A model generated the notes under the pieces. It searched no databases, was not told the origin of the DNA, and worked only from the letters and a program-made list of their open reading frames with translations. A program made the position numbers and the translations under genes. DNA of 64,000 bases, from contig NZ_BCYZ01000002.1 of assembly GCF_001598455.1 (NCBI RefSeq), positions 62,001 to 126,000 of the forward strand, read 5' to 3'. Source of the DNA: Sphingomonas pruni NBRC 15498 (GTDB lineage Bacteria > Pseudomonadota > Alphaproteobacteria > Sphingomonadales > Sphingomonadaceae). Shown in pieces: positions 1 through 8,825 of the stretch (positions within the stretch are counted from its first letter, which is position 1; each line of letters opens with the position of its first letter).

Positions 1-492
1 AAGATGACGATCGACGCTATGGACCTGCTCTATCGCGGCCGCGTCCACGGCTTCGGCATCATGTCGTCGGATTCGGACTTCATGCCGCTGGCGATGCGGA
101 TCCGGCAGGATGGCCTGCCCGTTTACGGGTTCGGCACGTCGAAGACGTCCGAGGCGTTTCGCCAGGCGTGCACGCGGTTCATCGACGTCACCGCGCTCCG
201 CCCCGCTCCGGCCCCGGACACCGTCAACGGCAGCACGAGTGCCACCGCCGCGGGCAAGACCGCCATGGATCCCGAACTGCTCAAGTTGCTGGTCGACGCC
301 TATGACGCGGTGAAGCGCGACGAGCGTGGGTTCGTCAACCTATCCGAACTCGGCGAGCGCGCGGGCAACCGCTCGAGCTTCGACGCGCGGAACTATGGCT
401 ATAAGCGTCTCTCTGACCTTATCGAGGCGGTGCCCAATTTCCAGACGGAGCGCCGCGACGGCGGCCGCATCTACGTCAAGCGGGTGCGTTAG
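1..492 (+). CDS. LabA-type NYN/OST-HTH protein, 3' part only
   Basis: The reading frame is already open at the first base, so the 5' end lies outside the window; 163 residues are visible. The first third reads IMSSDSDFMPLA then GLPVYGFGTSKT, which matches the second half of a NYN (LabA/DUF88) fold: conserved acidic residues for metal binding, the SSDSDF strand-loop and a YGFG strand. About residues 88-162 look like an OST-HTH/LOTUS domain, which binds RNA in known examples. NYN proteins are PIN-like RNases, so a role in RNA cleavage is an inference. It ends 14 bp before the convergent recR. Without the N-terminus the first catalytic aspartate cannot be checked. Confidence 0.85.
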   Translation, partial: KMTIDAMDLLYRGRVHGFGIMSSDSDFMPLAMRIRQDGLPVYGFGTSKTSEAFRQACTRFIDVTALRPAPAPDTVNGSTSATAAGKTAMDPELLKLLVDAYDAVKRDERGFVNLSELGERAGNRSSFDARNYGYKRLSDLIEAVPNFQTERRDGGRIYVKRVR

Positions 493-506
493 CTCCTAGA
501 TCGCGC

Positions 507-1103
507 TCAACCAACGGGCCGCCGCGCGCGCATCGCCTGGGCGAGCGTGCCCTCATCGAGATAATCGAGCTCGCCCCCAACGGGCAGGCCGTGCGCCAAT
601 TGCGTAAGCCGCACCGGAAACCGTTCGATCCGCTCGGCGATGTAGTGCGCGGTGGTCTGCCCTTCGAGCGTGGCGTTCATCGCCAGCACCACTTCGTCGA
701 TGCCGCCTGCTTCGACCCGGCCGACCAGTTTGGCGATCGCCAGATCCTCGGGCCGCACACCGTCGAGCGCCGACAGCCGCCCGCCGAGCACATGGTAGCG
801 CCCCGGAAACAGCCGCGAGCGTTCGAGCGCCCAGAGATCGGCGACGTCCTCGACCACGCATAACGACCGCTGATCGCGGCGCGGATCGGCGCAGACCGCG
901 CAGGGGTCGCTGGTGTCGACATTGCCGCAGACCGAACAGGTCGCCAGTCTCTGCTCGACCGCTTGGAGGGCGGAGAGCAACGGCCCCAGTGCCGCCTCGC
1001 GCTTCTTGAGCAGATGCAGCACCGCGCGCCGCGCCGAACGGGGCCCGAGTCCGGGGAGCCGGGCCAGCGCTTGGGCGAGCGCTTCGATTTCCTGCGATGC
1101 CAT
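507..1103 (-). CDS. recR: Recombination mediator protein RecR
   Basis: 198 residues, the normal RecR length. It works with RecF and RecO to load RecA on gapped DNA. In order: a helix-hairpin-helix ([11 protein letters not shown], about 16-26), a four-cysteine zinc finger (C56, C59, C68, C71 in [16 protein letters not shown]), a Toprim domain starting at VVED, and the C-terminal [10 protein letters not shown] segment. The start at [10 protein letters not shown] was chosen because the 24 residues of in-frame extension upstream do not look like RecR. It is divergent from fmt with about 55 bp between the two starts. No peptide deformylase gene lies between them. Confidence 0.96.
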   Translation of the reverse strand: MASQEIEALAQALARLPGLGPRSARRAVLHLLKKREAALGPLLSALQAVEQRLATCSVCGNVDTSDPCAVCADPRRDQRSLCVVEDVADLWALERSRLFPGRYHVLGGRLSALDGVRPEDLAIAKLVGRVEAGGIDEVVLAMNATLEGQTTAHYIAERIERFPVRLTQLAHGLPVGGELDYLDEGTLAQAMRARRPVG

Positions 1104-1158
1104 CGGGAACAAATAGGGGGTTGCGTGCCCCCCTGCCAAGGGGCGAAAGGCGAACCCC

Positions 1159-2067
1159 ATGCGGATCGTCTTCATGGGAACCCCCGATTTCGCCGTTCCG
1201 GTGCTCGACGCCTTGATCGGCGCCGGTCACGACGTCGTGGCGGCATACAGCCAGCCGCCGCGCGCCGGCGGGCGTCGCGGCAAGGCGCTAACTCCCTCTC
1301 CGGTCCAGGCGCGCGCCGAAACACTTGGGATCGAGGTGCGCACGCCCCTGTCGTTCCGAAAGGAGGCGGGCGCGGTCGATGCGTTCGCGGCGCTGGAGGC
1401 CGATGTGGCGGTGGTGGCGGCTTATGGGCTGATCTTGCCGCAGGCGGTGCTGGATGCGCCGCGACTGGGCTGCCTCAATGTGCATGGCTCCTTGCTGCCA
1501 AGATGGCGTGGCGCCGCCCCGATCCAGCGGGCGATCCTGGCCGGCGATGCCGAAACCGGCGTTGGCATCATGCAGATGGAGGCTGGACTGGATACAGGTC
1601 CCGTTCTGCTTGAGGAAAGCACGCCAATCGACGGAAAGACTTCGGGAATTCTGTCGGCTGAACTGGCCGCAATAGGCGCGCGGCTGATGGTGCGCGTGCT
1701 CGAGGATCCCGCCATGTTCCCGCCCCGGGTCCAGCCGGAAAATGGCGTCACCTACGCGTCGAAGATCGACAAGGCCGAGGCGCGGATCGACTTCGCCCGC
1801 TCCGCCGCCGAAGTCGAACGTCAGATACGAGCGTTTAACCCGGCGCCGGGCGCGTATTTCGAATATGCGGGAGAGCGCATCAAAGTACTCAGCGCCGCCG
1901 TAATGGAGCTGTCGGGCGGGCCGGGTGAGGTTCTCGACGGCCAACTCACCATAGCCTGCGGCAAAGGCGCGATCCGTCCGCTTGCGGTGCAGCGCGCGGG
2001 ACGTGGCGTCATGACGTCAAACGAGCTTTTGCGCGGCTTTTCCATCGACATAGGCGCGCGCCTGTGA
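1159..2067 (+). CDS. fmt: Methionyl-tRNA formyltransferase
   Basis: 302 residues. Transfers a formyl group from 10-formyl-tetrahydrofolate to initiator Met-tRNA. The N-terminal catalytic domain shows [10 protein letters not shown], the loop [16 protein letters not shown] (111-126) and the expected catalytic residues N107, H109 and D145 (LNVHG and LDTGP). The C-terminal domain from about 205 on is the tRNA-binding OB-like fold. The stop overlaps the truA start as GTGA, so the two are translationally coupled. The usual partner def is not adjacent. Confidence 0.96.
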   Translation: MRIVFMGTPDFAVPVLDALIGAGHDVVAAYSQPPRAGGRRGKALTPSPVQARAETLGIEVRTPLSFRKEAGAVDAFAALEADVAVVAAYGLILPQAVLDAPRLGCLNVHGSLLPRWRGAAPIQRAILAGDAETGVGIMQMEAGLDTGPVLLEESTPIDGKTSGILSAELAAIGARLMVRVLEDPAMFPPRVQPENGVTYASKIDKAEARIDFARSAAEVERQIRAFNPAPGAYFEYAGERIKVLSAAVMELSGGPGEVLDGQLTIACGKGAIRPLAVQRAGRGVMTSNELLRGFSIDIGARL

Positions 2068-2810
2068 CGCGCTTCGCGCTGACGGTCGAATATGACGGGC
2101 GTCCGTTCATGGGCTGGCAGCGGCAGGACCACGGACCGAGCGTGCAGGCTGCGATCGAGCGTGCCGCCAAGGAGATCGTGCAGGACGATGTCACCGTGCA
2201 CGCCGCCGGGCGTACCGATGCCGGCGTCCACGCGCTGGGCATGCGCGCGCACCTTGACGTCACGCGGGCGATCACGCCGTTTCGGCTGATGGAAGCGCTC
2301 AACGCGCGGTTGCGGCCCGATCCGGTGGCGATCCTCGATTGCGAGATCGTGCCGGACGACTGGCACGCGCGCTTCTCGTGCCTCGCCCGGCATTACGAAT
2401 ATCGCATCATCTGTCGCCGTGCGCCGCTGACCTGGGAAAAGGGGCTGGCGTGGCGCGTGCCGCAGGAACTCGATGCCGACGCGATGCATGATGCCGCACA
2501 GATACTGGTCGGGCGGCATGACTTCACCACCTTCCGATCCGCGCATTGCCAGTCGGACAGCCCGGTCAAGACGCTCGACCGCCTCGACGTCGTCCGCGAC
2601 GGGGCGCGAATCAGTGTGTTCGCCTCGGCGCGCTCGTTCCTCCATCACCAGGTGCGCTCGATGGTCGGGTGTCTGGAACTGGTCGGCCAGGGCAAATGGT
2701 CGATAGGCGACCTGAAGGCGGCGCTACAGGCCGCCGATCGCGCGGCCCTGGGGTTCAACGCCCCTCCCGACGGCCTCTATTTCCTGCGCGCCGACTATCC
2801 GGAAGCCTGA
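2064..2810 (+). CDS. truA: tRNA pseudouridine(38-40) synthase TruA
   Basis: 248 residues, normal length. Isomerises uridines 38-40 in the anticodon arm of tRNAs. GRTDAGVHA (49-57) carries the catalytic aspartate D52; the N-terminal [12 protein letters not shown] and the later FTTFRSAHC and SFLHHQVR blocks are family hallmarks. The start is GTG, set by the 4-bp overlap with fmt. It is followed by a palindromic repeat and then by the convergent methyltransferase gene. Confidence 0.96.
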   Translation: MTRFALTVEYDGRPFMGWQRQDHGPSVQAAIERAAKEIVQDDVTVHAAGRTDAGVHALGMRAHLDVTRAITPFRLMEALNARLRPDPVAILDCEIVPDDWHARFSCLARHYEYRIICRRAPLTWEKGLAWRVPQELDADAMHDAAQILVGRHDFTTFRSAHCQSDSPVKTLDRLDVVRDGARISVFASARSFLHHQVRSMVGCLELVGQGKWSIGDLKAALQAADRAALGFNAPPDGLYFLRADYPEA

Positions 2811-2825
2811 CCGTTCAGTTCCAAC

Positions 2826-2925
2826 GCCTCCCCGGCGAAGGCCGGGGCCCAGTCGCGACGCATCCGCGGCGGCGGGATGCTTTTTCCATGGCACGAAACT
2901 GGGCCCCGGCCTTCGCCGGGGAAGC
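2826..2925. repeat. Palindromic repeat, CGGCGAAGGCCGGGG type
   Basis: Two 28-bp arms (2826-2853 and 2898-2925) are inverted copies of each other with one mismatch, and each arm is itself nearly self-complementary. It lies between the convergent truA and methyltransferase genes, where it could act as a bidirectional terminator. The same core occurs inside mutL at 56733-56810. Confidence 0.9.
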
Positions 2926-2952
2926 GTAAACGTGTAATGCCTAGACCGGAGA

Positions 2953-4140
2953 TCAGCGACTGAACCGCGCCGCGAGCTCGACATGGGTCGACCAGCGAAA
3001 CTGGCCGACCGGCTGTATCCAATCGAGGCGATAGCCACCCTCACAGATGATCTGAGCATCGCGCGCAAAGCTGCTGGGGTTGCATGATACATAGGCGATA
3101 ACCGGTGTCGTCGCTCGCGCCAGGCCGGCCGCTTGGTCTCGTGCCCCCGCGCGCGGCGGGTCGAGCACGACCGCGCCGAAACGACCTAGCTCCTCCACCG
3201 TCAGCGGGCGGCGATAGAGATCGCGATGGTCTGCGAACACTTGGCGTCCCGCGCGCGCTGCGGCGCTCTTCAACGACATGATGGCGTCACGCCCCGCCTC
3301 GGCCGCATAGACGCGCGCCGGCGCCAGCGAGAGCGCGAACGTGCCGAGCCCGGCGAACAGGTCGGCGATCGTGCCTGCCTGCCCCACCGCCTCGCGCACC
3401 GCGGCGATCAGCGCCGCCTCGCCGTCGCGCGTCGCTTGGAGGAAACTGCCTGGCGGAAACGGTACTGCCACGTCGCCTAAAGTGATGGTGACCGGATCGG
3501 GCTCCCACCGCGTCTCGGGTCCCATGCCGTCATCGGTCGCGAAGCGCGCAACCTTGTACTGCTGGCAAAACGCGATGATCGCCTCCGCCGCTTCGAGCCC
3601 GTCGAAGCTCGCGCCGATCAGCAGTTCCACACCCTGATCGCATGACGTCATCTGGATATCAGCCCGGCGGCGTTTCAGCCCAAGGCGCGCCAACAGTTTG
3701 CGCAACGGTGCCACCAAAGCAAGTAATTCCGGCGCAAGTATATGACATTCCTGGATATCGACGATCGCATGACTGCCCGCCTCGGCGAACCCCAATCTTA
3801 TCCGCCCACCCTTGGCCTCGGCATGGAGCGAGGCCCGGCGCCGTGCATGAGGCGGCGACACGATCGGTGCGCGGATATCGGTTTCCAAATCGTGCGCGGC
3901 GAGTGCGCCCGCCATACGGTCCGTGATGAACGCCGCGTAGCTCGCGTCGTCGAGATGCTGGAGCTGGCACCCGCCGCAGGTCGGGAAGTGACGGCAAGGC
4001 GGTAGCTGGTGATGCGGGCCGGGCGTGACCGTTCCATCGGCGTTGAGTACATCACCGGGCGCCGTCAGCGCTGCATGGCGTCCATCCGCCGTGACACCCT
4101 CGCCCCGCGCGGCGACGCGGATGATCGTATCGGCGGTCAT
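2953..4140 (-). CDS. RlmD/RumA-type rRNA (uracil-C5)-methyltransferase
   Basis: 395 residues. SAM-dependent m5U methyltransferase of the TrmA/RlmD family, probably acting on 23S rRNA. Near the N-terminus C49, C55 and C58 (CRHFPTCGGC), with a later cysteine in DIQECHIL, fit the 4Fe-4S cluster of RlmD-like enzymes. The SAM fold shows IADLFAGLGTFALS and VVLDPPRAG, and the catalytic cysteine is in YVSCNPSSF. The start is ATG at 4140 because it overlaps the nnr stop as ATGA; the longer in-frame extension is only antisense-like sequence inside nnr. There is little N-terminal TRAM domain. Which uridine is modified cannot be read from sequence. Confidence 0.88.
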   Translation of the reverse strand: MTADTIIRVAARGEGVTADGRHAALTAPGDVLNADGTVTPGPHHQLPPCRHFPTCGGCQLQHLDDASYAAFITDRMAGALAAHDLETDIRAPIVSPPHARRRASLHAEAKGGRIRLGFAEAGSHAIVDIQECHILAPELLALVAPLRKLLARLGLKRRRADIQMTSCDQGVELLIGASFDGLEAAEAIIAFCQQYKVARFATDDGMGPETRWEPDPVTITLGDVAVPFPPGSFLQATRDGEAALIAAVREAVGQAGTIADLFAGLGTFALSLAPARVYAAEAGRDAIMSLKSAAARAGRQVFADHRDLYRRPLTVEELGRFGAVVLDPPRAGARDQAAGLARATTPVIAYVSCNPSSFARDAQIICEGGYRLDWIQPVGQFRWSTHVELAARFSR

Positions 4141-5531
4141 CGCAGGCACTCCGCGATCGCACGCGGCAGGCACGGGATCAGATCGTCGGCAGCGAAAGCC
4201 GAACCCGCGAGCTGCGCGGCGCGACCGTGAAGCCAAACGGCCGTCACGGCCGCCGCGAGCGGCGCGGCGCCTCCGGCCAGCCGCGCGCCGAGCAGGCCGG
4301 CGAGCACATCGCCGGTACCGGCGGTCGATAACCACGGTGATCCGCCGGAATAGACCCGCACATCGCCCTGAGGCGTCGCAATGACCGTGTCGGCGCCCTT
4401 GTGCACGATCACCGCCCCGGTTTCCGCCGCCGCCGCCAGGGTGCGATCGATCTTGCTCCCCTGCCCCTCACCGAACATGCGGTCGAACTCGCCGCTATGC
4501 GGGGTCAGGCAGGTCGGCGTGGCGCGGCCGCGCAGCCGGGCGACATCGCGCCCGATCAGGCTCAGCGCATCGCCGTCGAGTATCAGCGGTCGTGCCGAGC
4601 CAATCGCCGCGTCGAGACTTGCGCCCATGCTTTCGTCACGTCCCAGTCCGGGGCCGACCACGACCGCGCCGGTGCGTTCGTCGTCGAGCAGAGTGTCGAA
4701 CTCCGCGAGTGGCCGATGGACGATCGCGTTCGGTCCGTGGCCGTCATCGCCGCCGACGCGCACGACATAGCCGGCGCCGCCATGAAGCGCCGCATTCGAC
4801 GCAAGCCTGGCGGCACCCGGCATGCCGCCTTGCAGCACCGCCACCAGGCCGCGCGTATATTTCTGGCTGTGCGGGGCGGGAGGGCTCAGCTGCGGCATCG
4901 CGACCGTCCGCCAGGTCGTGGCGATCGGGATGCCGATATCGTCGAGCAGGACATGTCCGCAACGGTCGAGACCTTCGCCTAGCAGATGCGCGGGCTTGAG
5001 CGCACCGAGCGAAAGCGTGACCGTGGCGCCGGCCGCCCCCAAATCGCGGCCGAAGTCGGTGTCCATTCCCGAGGGTAGATCGATGGCGAGGGTGAAGTGC
5101 GCCGCGCTCACCAACCGCTGCAATTGGCCCACGATATCGGGCGCGAGTGGGCGAGTGAGGCCGGTTCCGAACAATCCGTCGACAACGATCGGCCGCGCCG
5201 GTGCATCGGCAAGGTTGACCACCCTACCGGTCCATTTCGCGCGCATCGCGGCGGCCGCGCCTTCCTTTGGCTCGCCTAGGGCAGCGACCATGACGTCATG
5301 CCCACTTTCGTCCAGCAGGCGCGCGGCGACCATCGCATCGCCGCCATTATTGCCCGGACCGGCGAGCACCAGCACCGGCCGCCCCATCGCGAAACGGGCC
5401 GCCTCGCGTGCCACGGCAGCGCCGGCGCGCTCCATCAATTCGGCTTGCGGAACCCCGCTCGCGAACACCGCCTCTTCCGCCGCGCGCATCGCGGCGGCGG
5501 TGACGATCGGTAAGCCTTCACTCGAAATCAT
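4137..5531 (-). CDS. nnr: Bifunctional NAD(P)HX epimerase/dehydratase
   Basis: 464 residues. Repairs hydrated NADH and NADPH: the N-terminal YjeF_N half epimerises the R and S forms (LAGPGNNGGDAMVAARLL), and the C-terminal ribokinase-like half dehydrates S-NAD(P)HX with ADP (PHSGEFDRMFG, KGADTVIA, STAGTGDVLAG). Both halves look complete. It overlaps the next gene downstream (methyltransferase) and the lipoprotein gene upstream by 4 bp each, so all three are probably one transcript with ilvD. Confidence 0.93.
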   Translation of the reverse strand: MISSEGLPIVTAAAMRAAEEAVFASGVPQAELMERAGAAVAREAARFAMGRPVLVLAGPGNNGGDAMVAARLLDESGHDVMVAALGEPKEGAAAAMRAKWTGRVVNLADAPARPIVVDGLFGTGLTRPLAPDIVGQLQRLVSAAHFTLAIDLPSGMDTDFGRDLGAAGATVTLSLGALKPAHLLGEGLDRCGHVLLDDIGIPIATTWRTVAMPQLSPPAPHSQKYTRGLVAVLQGGMPGAARLASNAALHGGAGYVVRVGGDDGHGPNAIVHRPLAEFDTLLDDERTGAVVVGPGLGRDESMGASLDAAIGSARPLILDGDALSLIGRDVARLRGRATPTCLTPHSGEFDRMFGEGQGSKIDRTLAAAAETGAVIVHKGADTVIATPQGDVRVYSGGSPWLSTAGTGDVLAGLLGARLAGGAAPLAAAVTAVWLHGRAAQLAGSAFAADDLIPCLPRAIAECLR

Positions 5532-5953
5532 TTGGCCGCTTTAGCGCCCTTGCCCTTCATCGTCGCGGGCAAACGGAAGCGGTCGCCGCCGAGCGCCACT
5601 TCGATCTGATGATCGGCGACGATCGTCACCTTGGCAGGTTCGGCACCGTCGGCGGCGATGACACCGCGTCCGTCCTTGACCACCAACAGGCGATGGAATC
5701 CGCCGTCGGGCTTGTGCACCGTCAGGATCAGCCCCTCGGCCGATTGGACGCGATCGAGCGTGCATTGGCGCGAGAAAGCAGCGTTGCCCGCAGGCGCGCA
5801 GACGATGCGGCCATCGTCATCGGCCTCCGAACCCGCTTGCGCGAGCGCGTTGTCGAATGCGCTATTGCCGCTGCCGGCCGACGAGCGCGGGTCGGCCGAA
5901 CAGCCAGTGAGAATCAGAACAGCCGCGAGCGCGCTAGATATCCGCGTAGACAT
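5528..5953 (-). CDS. Small putative lipoprotein, unknown function
   Basis: 141 residues. An N-terminal hydrophobic stretch ends in LTGC with the cysteine at residue 18, a good lipobox, so the product is probably an outer- or inner-membrane lipoprotein. The remainder is soluble, with two cysteines (VCAPAG, QCTL) that may form a disulphide, and a Lys-rich C-terminus. I do not recognise a family. The 5' end overlaps the last 20 bp of ilvD and the 3' end overlaps nnr by 4 bp, an unusually tight placement between two enzyme genes. Confidence 0.75.
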   Translation of the reverse strand: MSTRISSALAAVLILTGCSADPRSSAGSGNSAFDNALAQAGSEADDDGRIVCAPAGNAAFSRQCTLDRVQSAEGLILTVHKPDGGFHRLLVVKDGRGVIAADGAEPAKVTIVADHQIEVALGGDRFRLPATMKGKGAKAAK

Positions 5954-7655
5954 GTTTTTCGGCCGCCGCTCCGGGATGGGTCACGGCGCCCTTATAGGCA
6001 GGGCCGACATTCTGCGCATAGCGCCACAGAGCGCCCGACCCATAATCGGACACCCGCGCTTTCCACGCCTTGCGGCGCTTGGCCAGGACGTCCTCGGGAA
6101 CGTCGAAGTCGATCGTGCCCGCCTCCGCATCGATCCGAATCATGTCGCCGTCCTCGACCAACGCAATCGGGCCGCACTCGGCGGCTTCCGGTCCGACATG
6201 GCCGATGCAGAAGCCGCGCGTGGCGCCCGAAAAGCGCCCGTCGGTGATCAGCGCGACCTTCTCGCCCATACCCTGGCCGTATAGCGCCGCGGTAGTCGAT
6301 AGCATCTCGCGCATGCCCGGGCCGCCCTTCGGCCCCTCGTAGCGGATGACGATCACCTCGCCTTCGTTGATCTGGCGCGCCTCGACCGCGGCGAAGCATT
6401 CTTCCTCGCAATCGAACACGCGCGCCGGGCCGGCGAATTGCAGATGGTGAAGCCCGGCGACCTTCACGATCGCGCCTTCCGGCGCCAACGTGCCTCGCAG
6501 GCCGACGACGCCGCCGGTCGGGGTGATCGGCGTCTTGGCGTCGTAAATGACTTTCTGGTCAGGATTCCACGTCACCTGATCGATATTCTCGCCGAGCGTC
6601 TTGCCGGTGACGGTCAGGCAGTCGCCATGCAGAAACCCTTCGGCAAGCAGGGTCTTCATCAGCATATAGACCCCCCCCGCATCATACATGTCGCGGGCGA
6701 CATATTGGCCGCCGGGCTGGAGATCGGCGCAATAAGGGGTGGTCTTGAAGATCTCGGCGACGTCGAACAGGTCGAACTCGATCCCCGCTTCGTGCGCCAT
6801 CGCCGGCAAATGGAGCGCACCGTTGGTCGAGCCGCCGGTTGCCGCGACGATCCGAGCGGCATTCTCGAAGGCCTGACGGGTGCAGATGTCGCGCGGGCGG
6901 GTATTCTTCGCCAGCAACTCCATCACCTGCGCGCCGGCGGACACGGCAATCTGCTCACGCGTGGTGTAAGGAGCTGGAACCATGTTACTGTTTGGCAAGG
7001 ATAACCCGATCGCCTCGCCAACGCATGCCATCGTATTGGCGGTATACTGGCCGCCGCACGCGCCATGCCCCGGACAGGCCACGCGTTCGAGCTCGTGCAC
7101 TTCGGAGAGAGGACAATTGCCGGCGGCATAGCGGCCGACCACTTCGAACACGTCCTTTACCGTGACGTCACGATCGTGGAAGCGGCCGGGCAGGATCGAT
7201 CCGCCATAAACGAAGATCGACGGGATATTGAGGCGGAGCATCGCCATCATCATGCCCGGCAACGACTTGTCGCACCCGGCAAAGCCGACCAGCGCGTCAT
7301 AGCAATGGCCGCGCACCGACAGTTCGACCGAATCGGCGATCACCTCACGACTGACCAGCGAGGCCTTCATCCCCTGATGCCCCATCGCGATGCCGTCGGT
7401 CACAGTGATGGTATTGAATCGCCGCGGCATGCCGCCGCCCTGCTCGACCCCGCGCCGCGCGGCATCGGCCTGCGCGTCGAGCGTGGTGTTGCACGGCGCC
7501 GAATCGTTACCGGCCGAGGCGAGCGCGACGAACGGGCGCGCGATCTCCTCCTCGGTCAGGCCCATGGCGTAATAATAGCTGCGGTGCGGGGCACGCTCCG
7601 GACCGACCGAGACGTGGCGGCTGGGGAGCTTCGATTTGTCGAATATGTGGGTCAT
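5934..7655 (-). CDS. ilvD: Dihydroxy-acid dehydratase
   Basis: 573 residues. Dehydrates 2,3-dihydroxy-acids to 2-keto acids in valine and isoleucine synthesis. Three cysteines sit where the iron-sulphur ligands of the IlvD/Edd family are expected: C55 (SAPCNTTL), C128 (GCDKSLPG) and C200 ([14 protein letters not shown]). The C-terminal half has [15 protein letters not shown]. It is the first gene of a minus-strand run with the lipoprotein, nnr and methyltransferase genes. It is a different branch from the edd gene at 43 kb, although both belong to one superfamily. Confidence 0.96.
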   Translation of the reverse strand: MTHIFDKSKLPSRHVSVGPERAPHRSYYYAMGLTEEEIARPFVALASAGNDSAPCNTTLDAQADAARRGVEQGGGMPRRFNTITVTDGIAMGHQGMKASLVSREVIADSVELSVRGHCYDALVGFAGCDKSLPGMMMAMLRLNIPSIFVYGGSILPGRFHDRDVTVKDVFEVVGRYAAGNCPLSEVHELERVACPGHGACGGQYTANTMACVGEAIGLSLPNSNMVPAPYTTREQIAVSAGAQVMELLAKNTRPRDICTRQAFENAARIVAATGGSTNGALHLPAMAHEAGIEFDLFDVAEIFKTTPYCADLQPGGQYVARDMYDAGGVYMLMKTLLAEGFLHGDCLTVTGKTLGENIDQVTWNPDQKVIYDAKTPITPTGGVVGLRGTLAPEGAIVKVAGLHHLQFAGPARVFDCEEECFAAVEARQINEGEVIVIRYEGPKGGPGMREMLSTTAALYGQGMGEKVALITDGRFSGATRGFCIGHVGPEAAECGPIALVEDGDMIRIDAEAGTIDFDVPEDVLAKRRKAWKARVSDYGSGALWRYAQNVGPAYKGAVTHPGAAAEKHVYADI

Positions 7656-7720
7656 GATGCGACCGCCTATGTCGCGAGAAGGCGTGTTTGCGCAAGACTA
7701 TTGCTGAAATTGGTGTGGCG

Positions 7721-7742
7721 GGGAGCGGCCGAAGCCGCTCCC
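7721..7742. other. Perfect 9-bp hairpin between ispE and ilvD
   Basis: GGGAGCGGC (7721-7729), loop CGAA, then GCCGCTCCC. No T-run follows on either strand, so an intrinsic terminator is not certain. It sits about 70 bp upstream of the ilvD start and could end transcription coming from ispE. In the rest of 7656-7904 I see no gene and no convincing promoter. Confidence 0.45.
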
Positions 7743-7904
7743 ACGACCGATGACGTCCGGTTTTTGGCCGGAGACCATGCGCGGGCGCGGCGTGGAGACG
7801 GACCTGCGTGGCCATCACCCAGCAAGTTGGGGGCCAGTTGAGGACTCGTGCGGATGACGATGGTTAAGCCCCTCGGGGCGGTCCCGCACTGGCACGCCAA
7901 TCTG

Positions 7905-8825
7905 TCACGCGAGTGTCGATTCGAGACACCACCAGCTAGGTCGAGCGGCAGCGATCGCACGGCGCGCGGCGCTTCTCGTCTCTTCGTTTTCAAACAATGC
8001 GAAGCAGGTGGCACCCGACCCGGACATCCGCGCGAGCGTGACGCCAGGCTGGGCGGCGAGCAGGTCGATCACCGCGCCAATCGTAGGAGCGATAGCGCGG
8101 GCTGGCGCCTCGAGATCGTTGCGGCCTCCTATCGCGATCTCCAAGGACTCCGTCATGCCGGGCTCGTCCCGGCATCCACCGTGCAACACAGCCCCGTCAT
8201 TGGGGGTTTGCGGCACAGTGGACCCCGGCACAAGGCCGGGGTGACGGTGGAATAGGGGGCCGCGATCCGCGCCATCCCAGCCGCGAAAGACGGCGGCTGT
8301 GGAAACGGCGACGCCAGGATTTACGAGCAGGACCGGTATCCCGCTCAACCCCTCGATCGCACTAAGCCGCTCGCCGCGCCCGCCGCCCACTGCGCTTTTG
8401 CCCAGCAGACAGGCCGGAACGTCCGAACCGAGCGCTAACGCGATATCCGCCAGCCCGGCCGGATCGATCCCCTTCAATCGCGCCAGCGCGCGCAACGTCG
8501 CAGCGGCGTCGGCCGACCCGCCGCCGATTCCCGATGCAACCGGCAGATGCTTGTCGAGCGTGATCGAAAGGGGCGGCAACGGCCCATGCGCCGCGGCGAA
8601 GGCATCGCGCGCCGCCAGGACGAGATTATTGCCCTCGCCGCTCAACGCCCCAGCGAACGGACCCGTCAGCGCGAACTGATCCCGGTCGCTTTCCTCGATA
8701 GTCACGGTGTCGCCGTCGCGCAGGAACGCGAACAACGTCTCGATCTCATGATAGCCGTCGGCGCGCCGGGCGCGGACGTGGAGCGCGAGGTTGATCTTGG
8801 CTGGCGCCGCTTCGACGATTGTCAC
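7905..8825 (-). CDS. ispE: 4-diphosphocytidyl-2-C-methylerythritol kinase with inserted repeat peptide
   Basis: 306 residues from GTG 8825, whose start overlaps the TPR gene stop as GTGA. GHMP kinase of the MEP isoprenoid pathway: APAKINLALHV (K10), LPVASGIGGGSADAAA (94-109), LGSDVPACL (D135) and the C-terminal RMSGSGATCFALF. The family is usually nearer 270-290 residues; the excess is a block of about 34 residues (about 193-226, containing RHPGLVPGS and RDEPGMTES) encoded exactly by a palindromic repeat at 8150-8249. The block lies between FRGWDGADRGPL and GGRNDLEAPA, before the C-terminal catalytic lobe. The frame stays open through it. Confidence 0.93.
   Translation of the reverse strand: MTIVEAAPAKINLALHVRARRADGYHEIETLFAFLRDGDTVTIEESDRDQFALTGPFAGALSGEGNNLVLAARDAFAAAHGPLPPLSITLDKHLPVASGIGGGSADAAATLRALARLKGIDPAGLADIALALGSDVPACLLGKSAVGGGRGERLSAIEGLSGIPVLLVNPGVAVSTAAVFRGWDGADRGPLFHRHPGLVPGSTVPQTPNDGAVLHGGCRDEPGMTESLEIAIGGRNDLEAPARAIAPTIGAVIDLLAAQPGVTLARMSGSGATCFALFENEETRSAARRAIAAARPSWWCLESTLA
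8150..8249. repeat. Double-hairpin palindromic element inside ispE
   Basis: The left arm begins CGTCATGCCGGGCTCGTC and the right arm ends GGCCGGGGTGACGG. The arms are inverted, imperfect copies of each other and each folds on itself. The architecture and the GTCA ends match the intergenic element at 30513-30604. It is in frame with ispE and adds about 33-34 codons. Confidence 0.85.

Noticed and set aside
8150..8249. Intein or intron in ispE
   Set aside because: The insertion is only about 34 residues, lacks splicing motifs, and its DNA is a palindromic repeat found elsewhere in the window.
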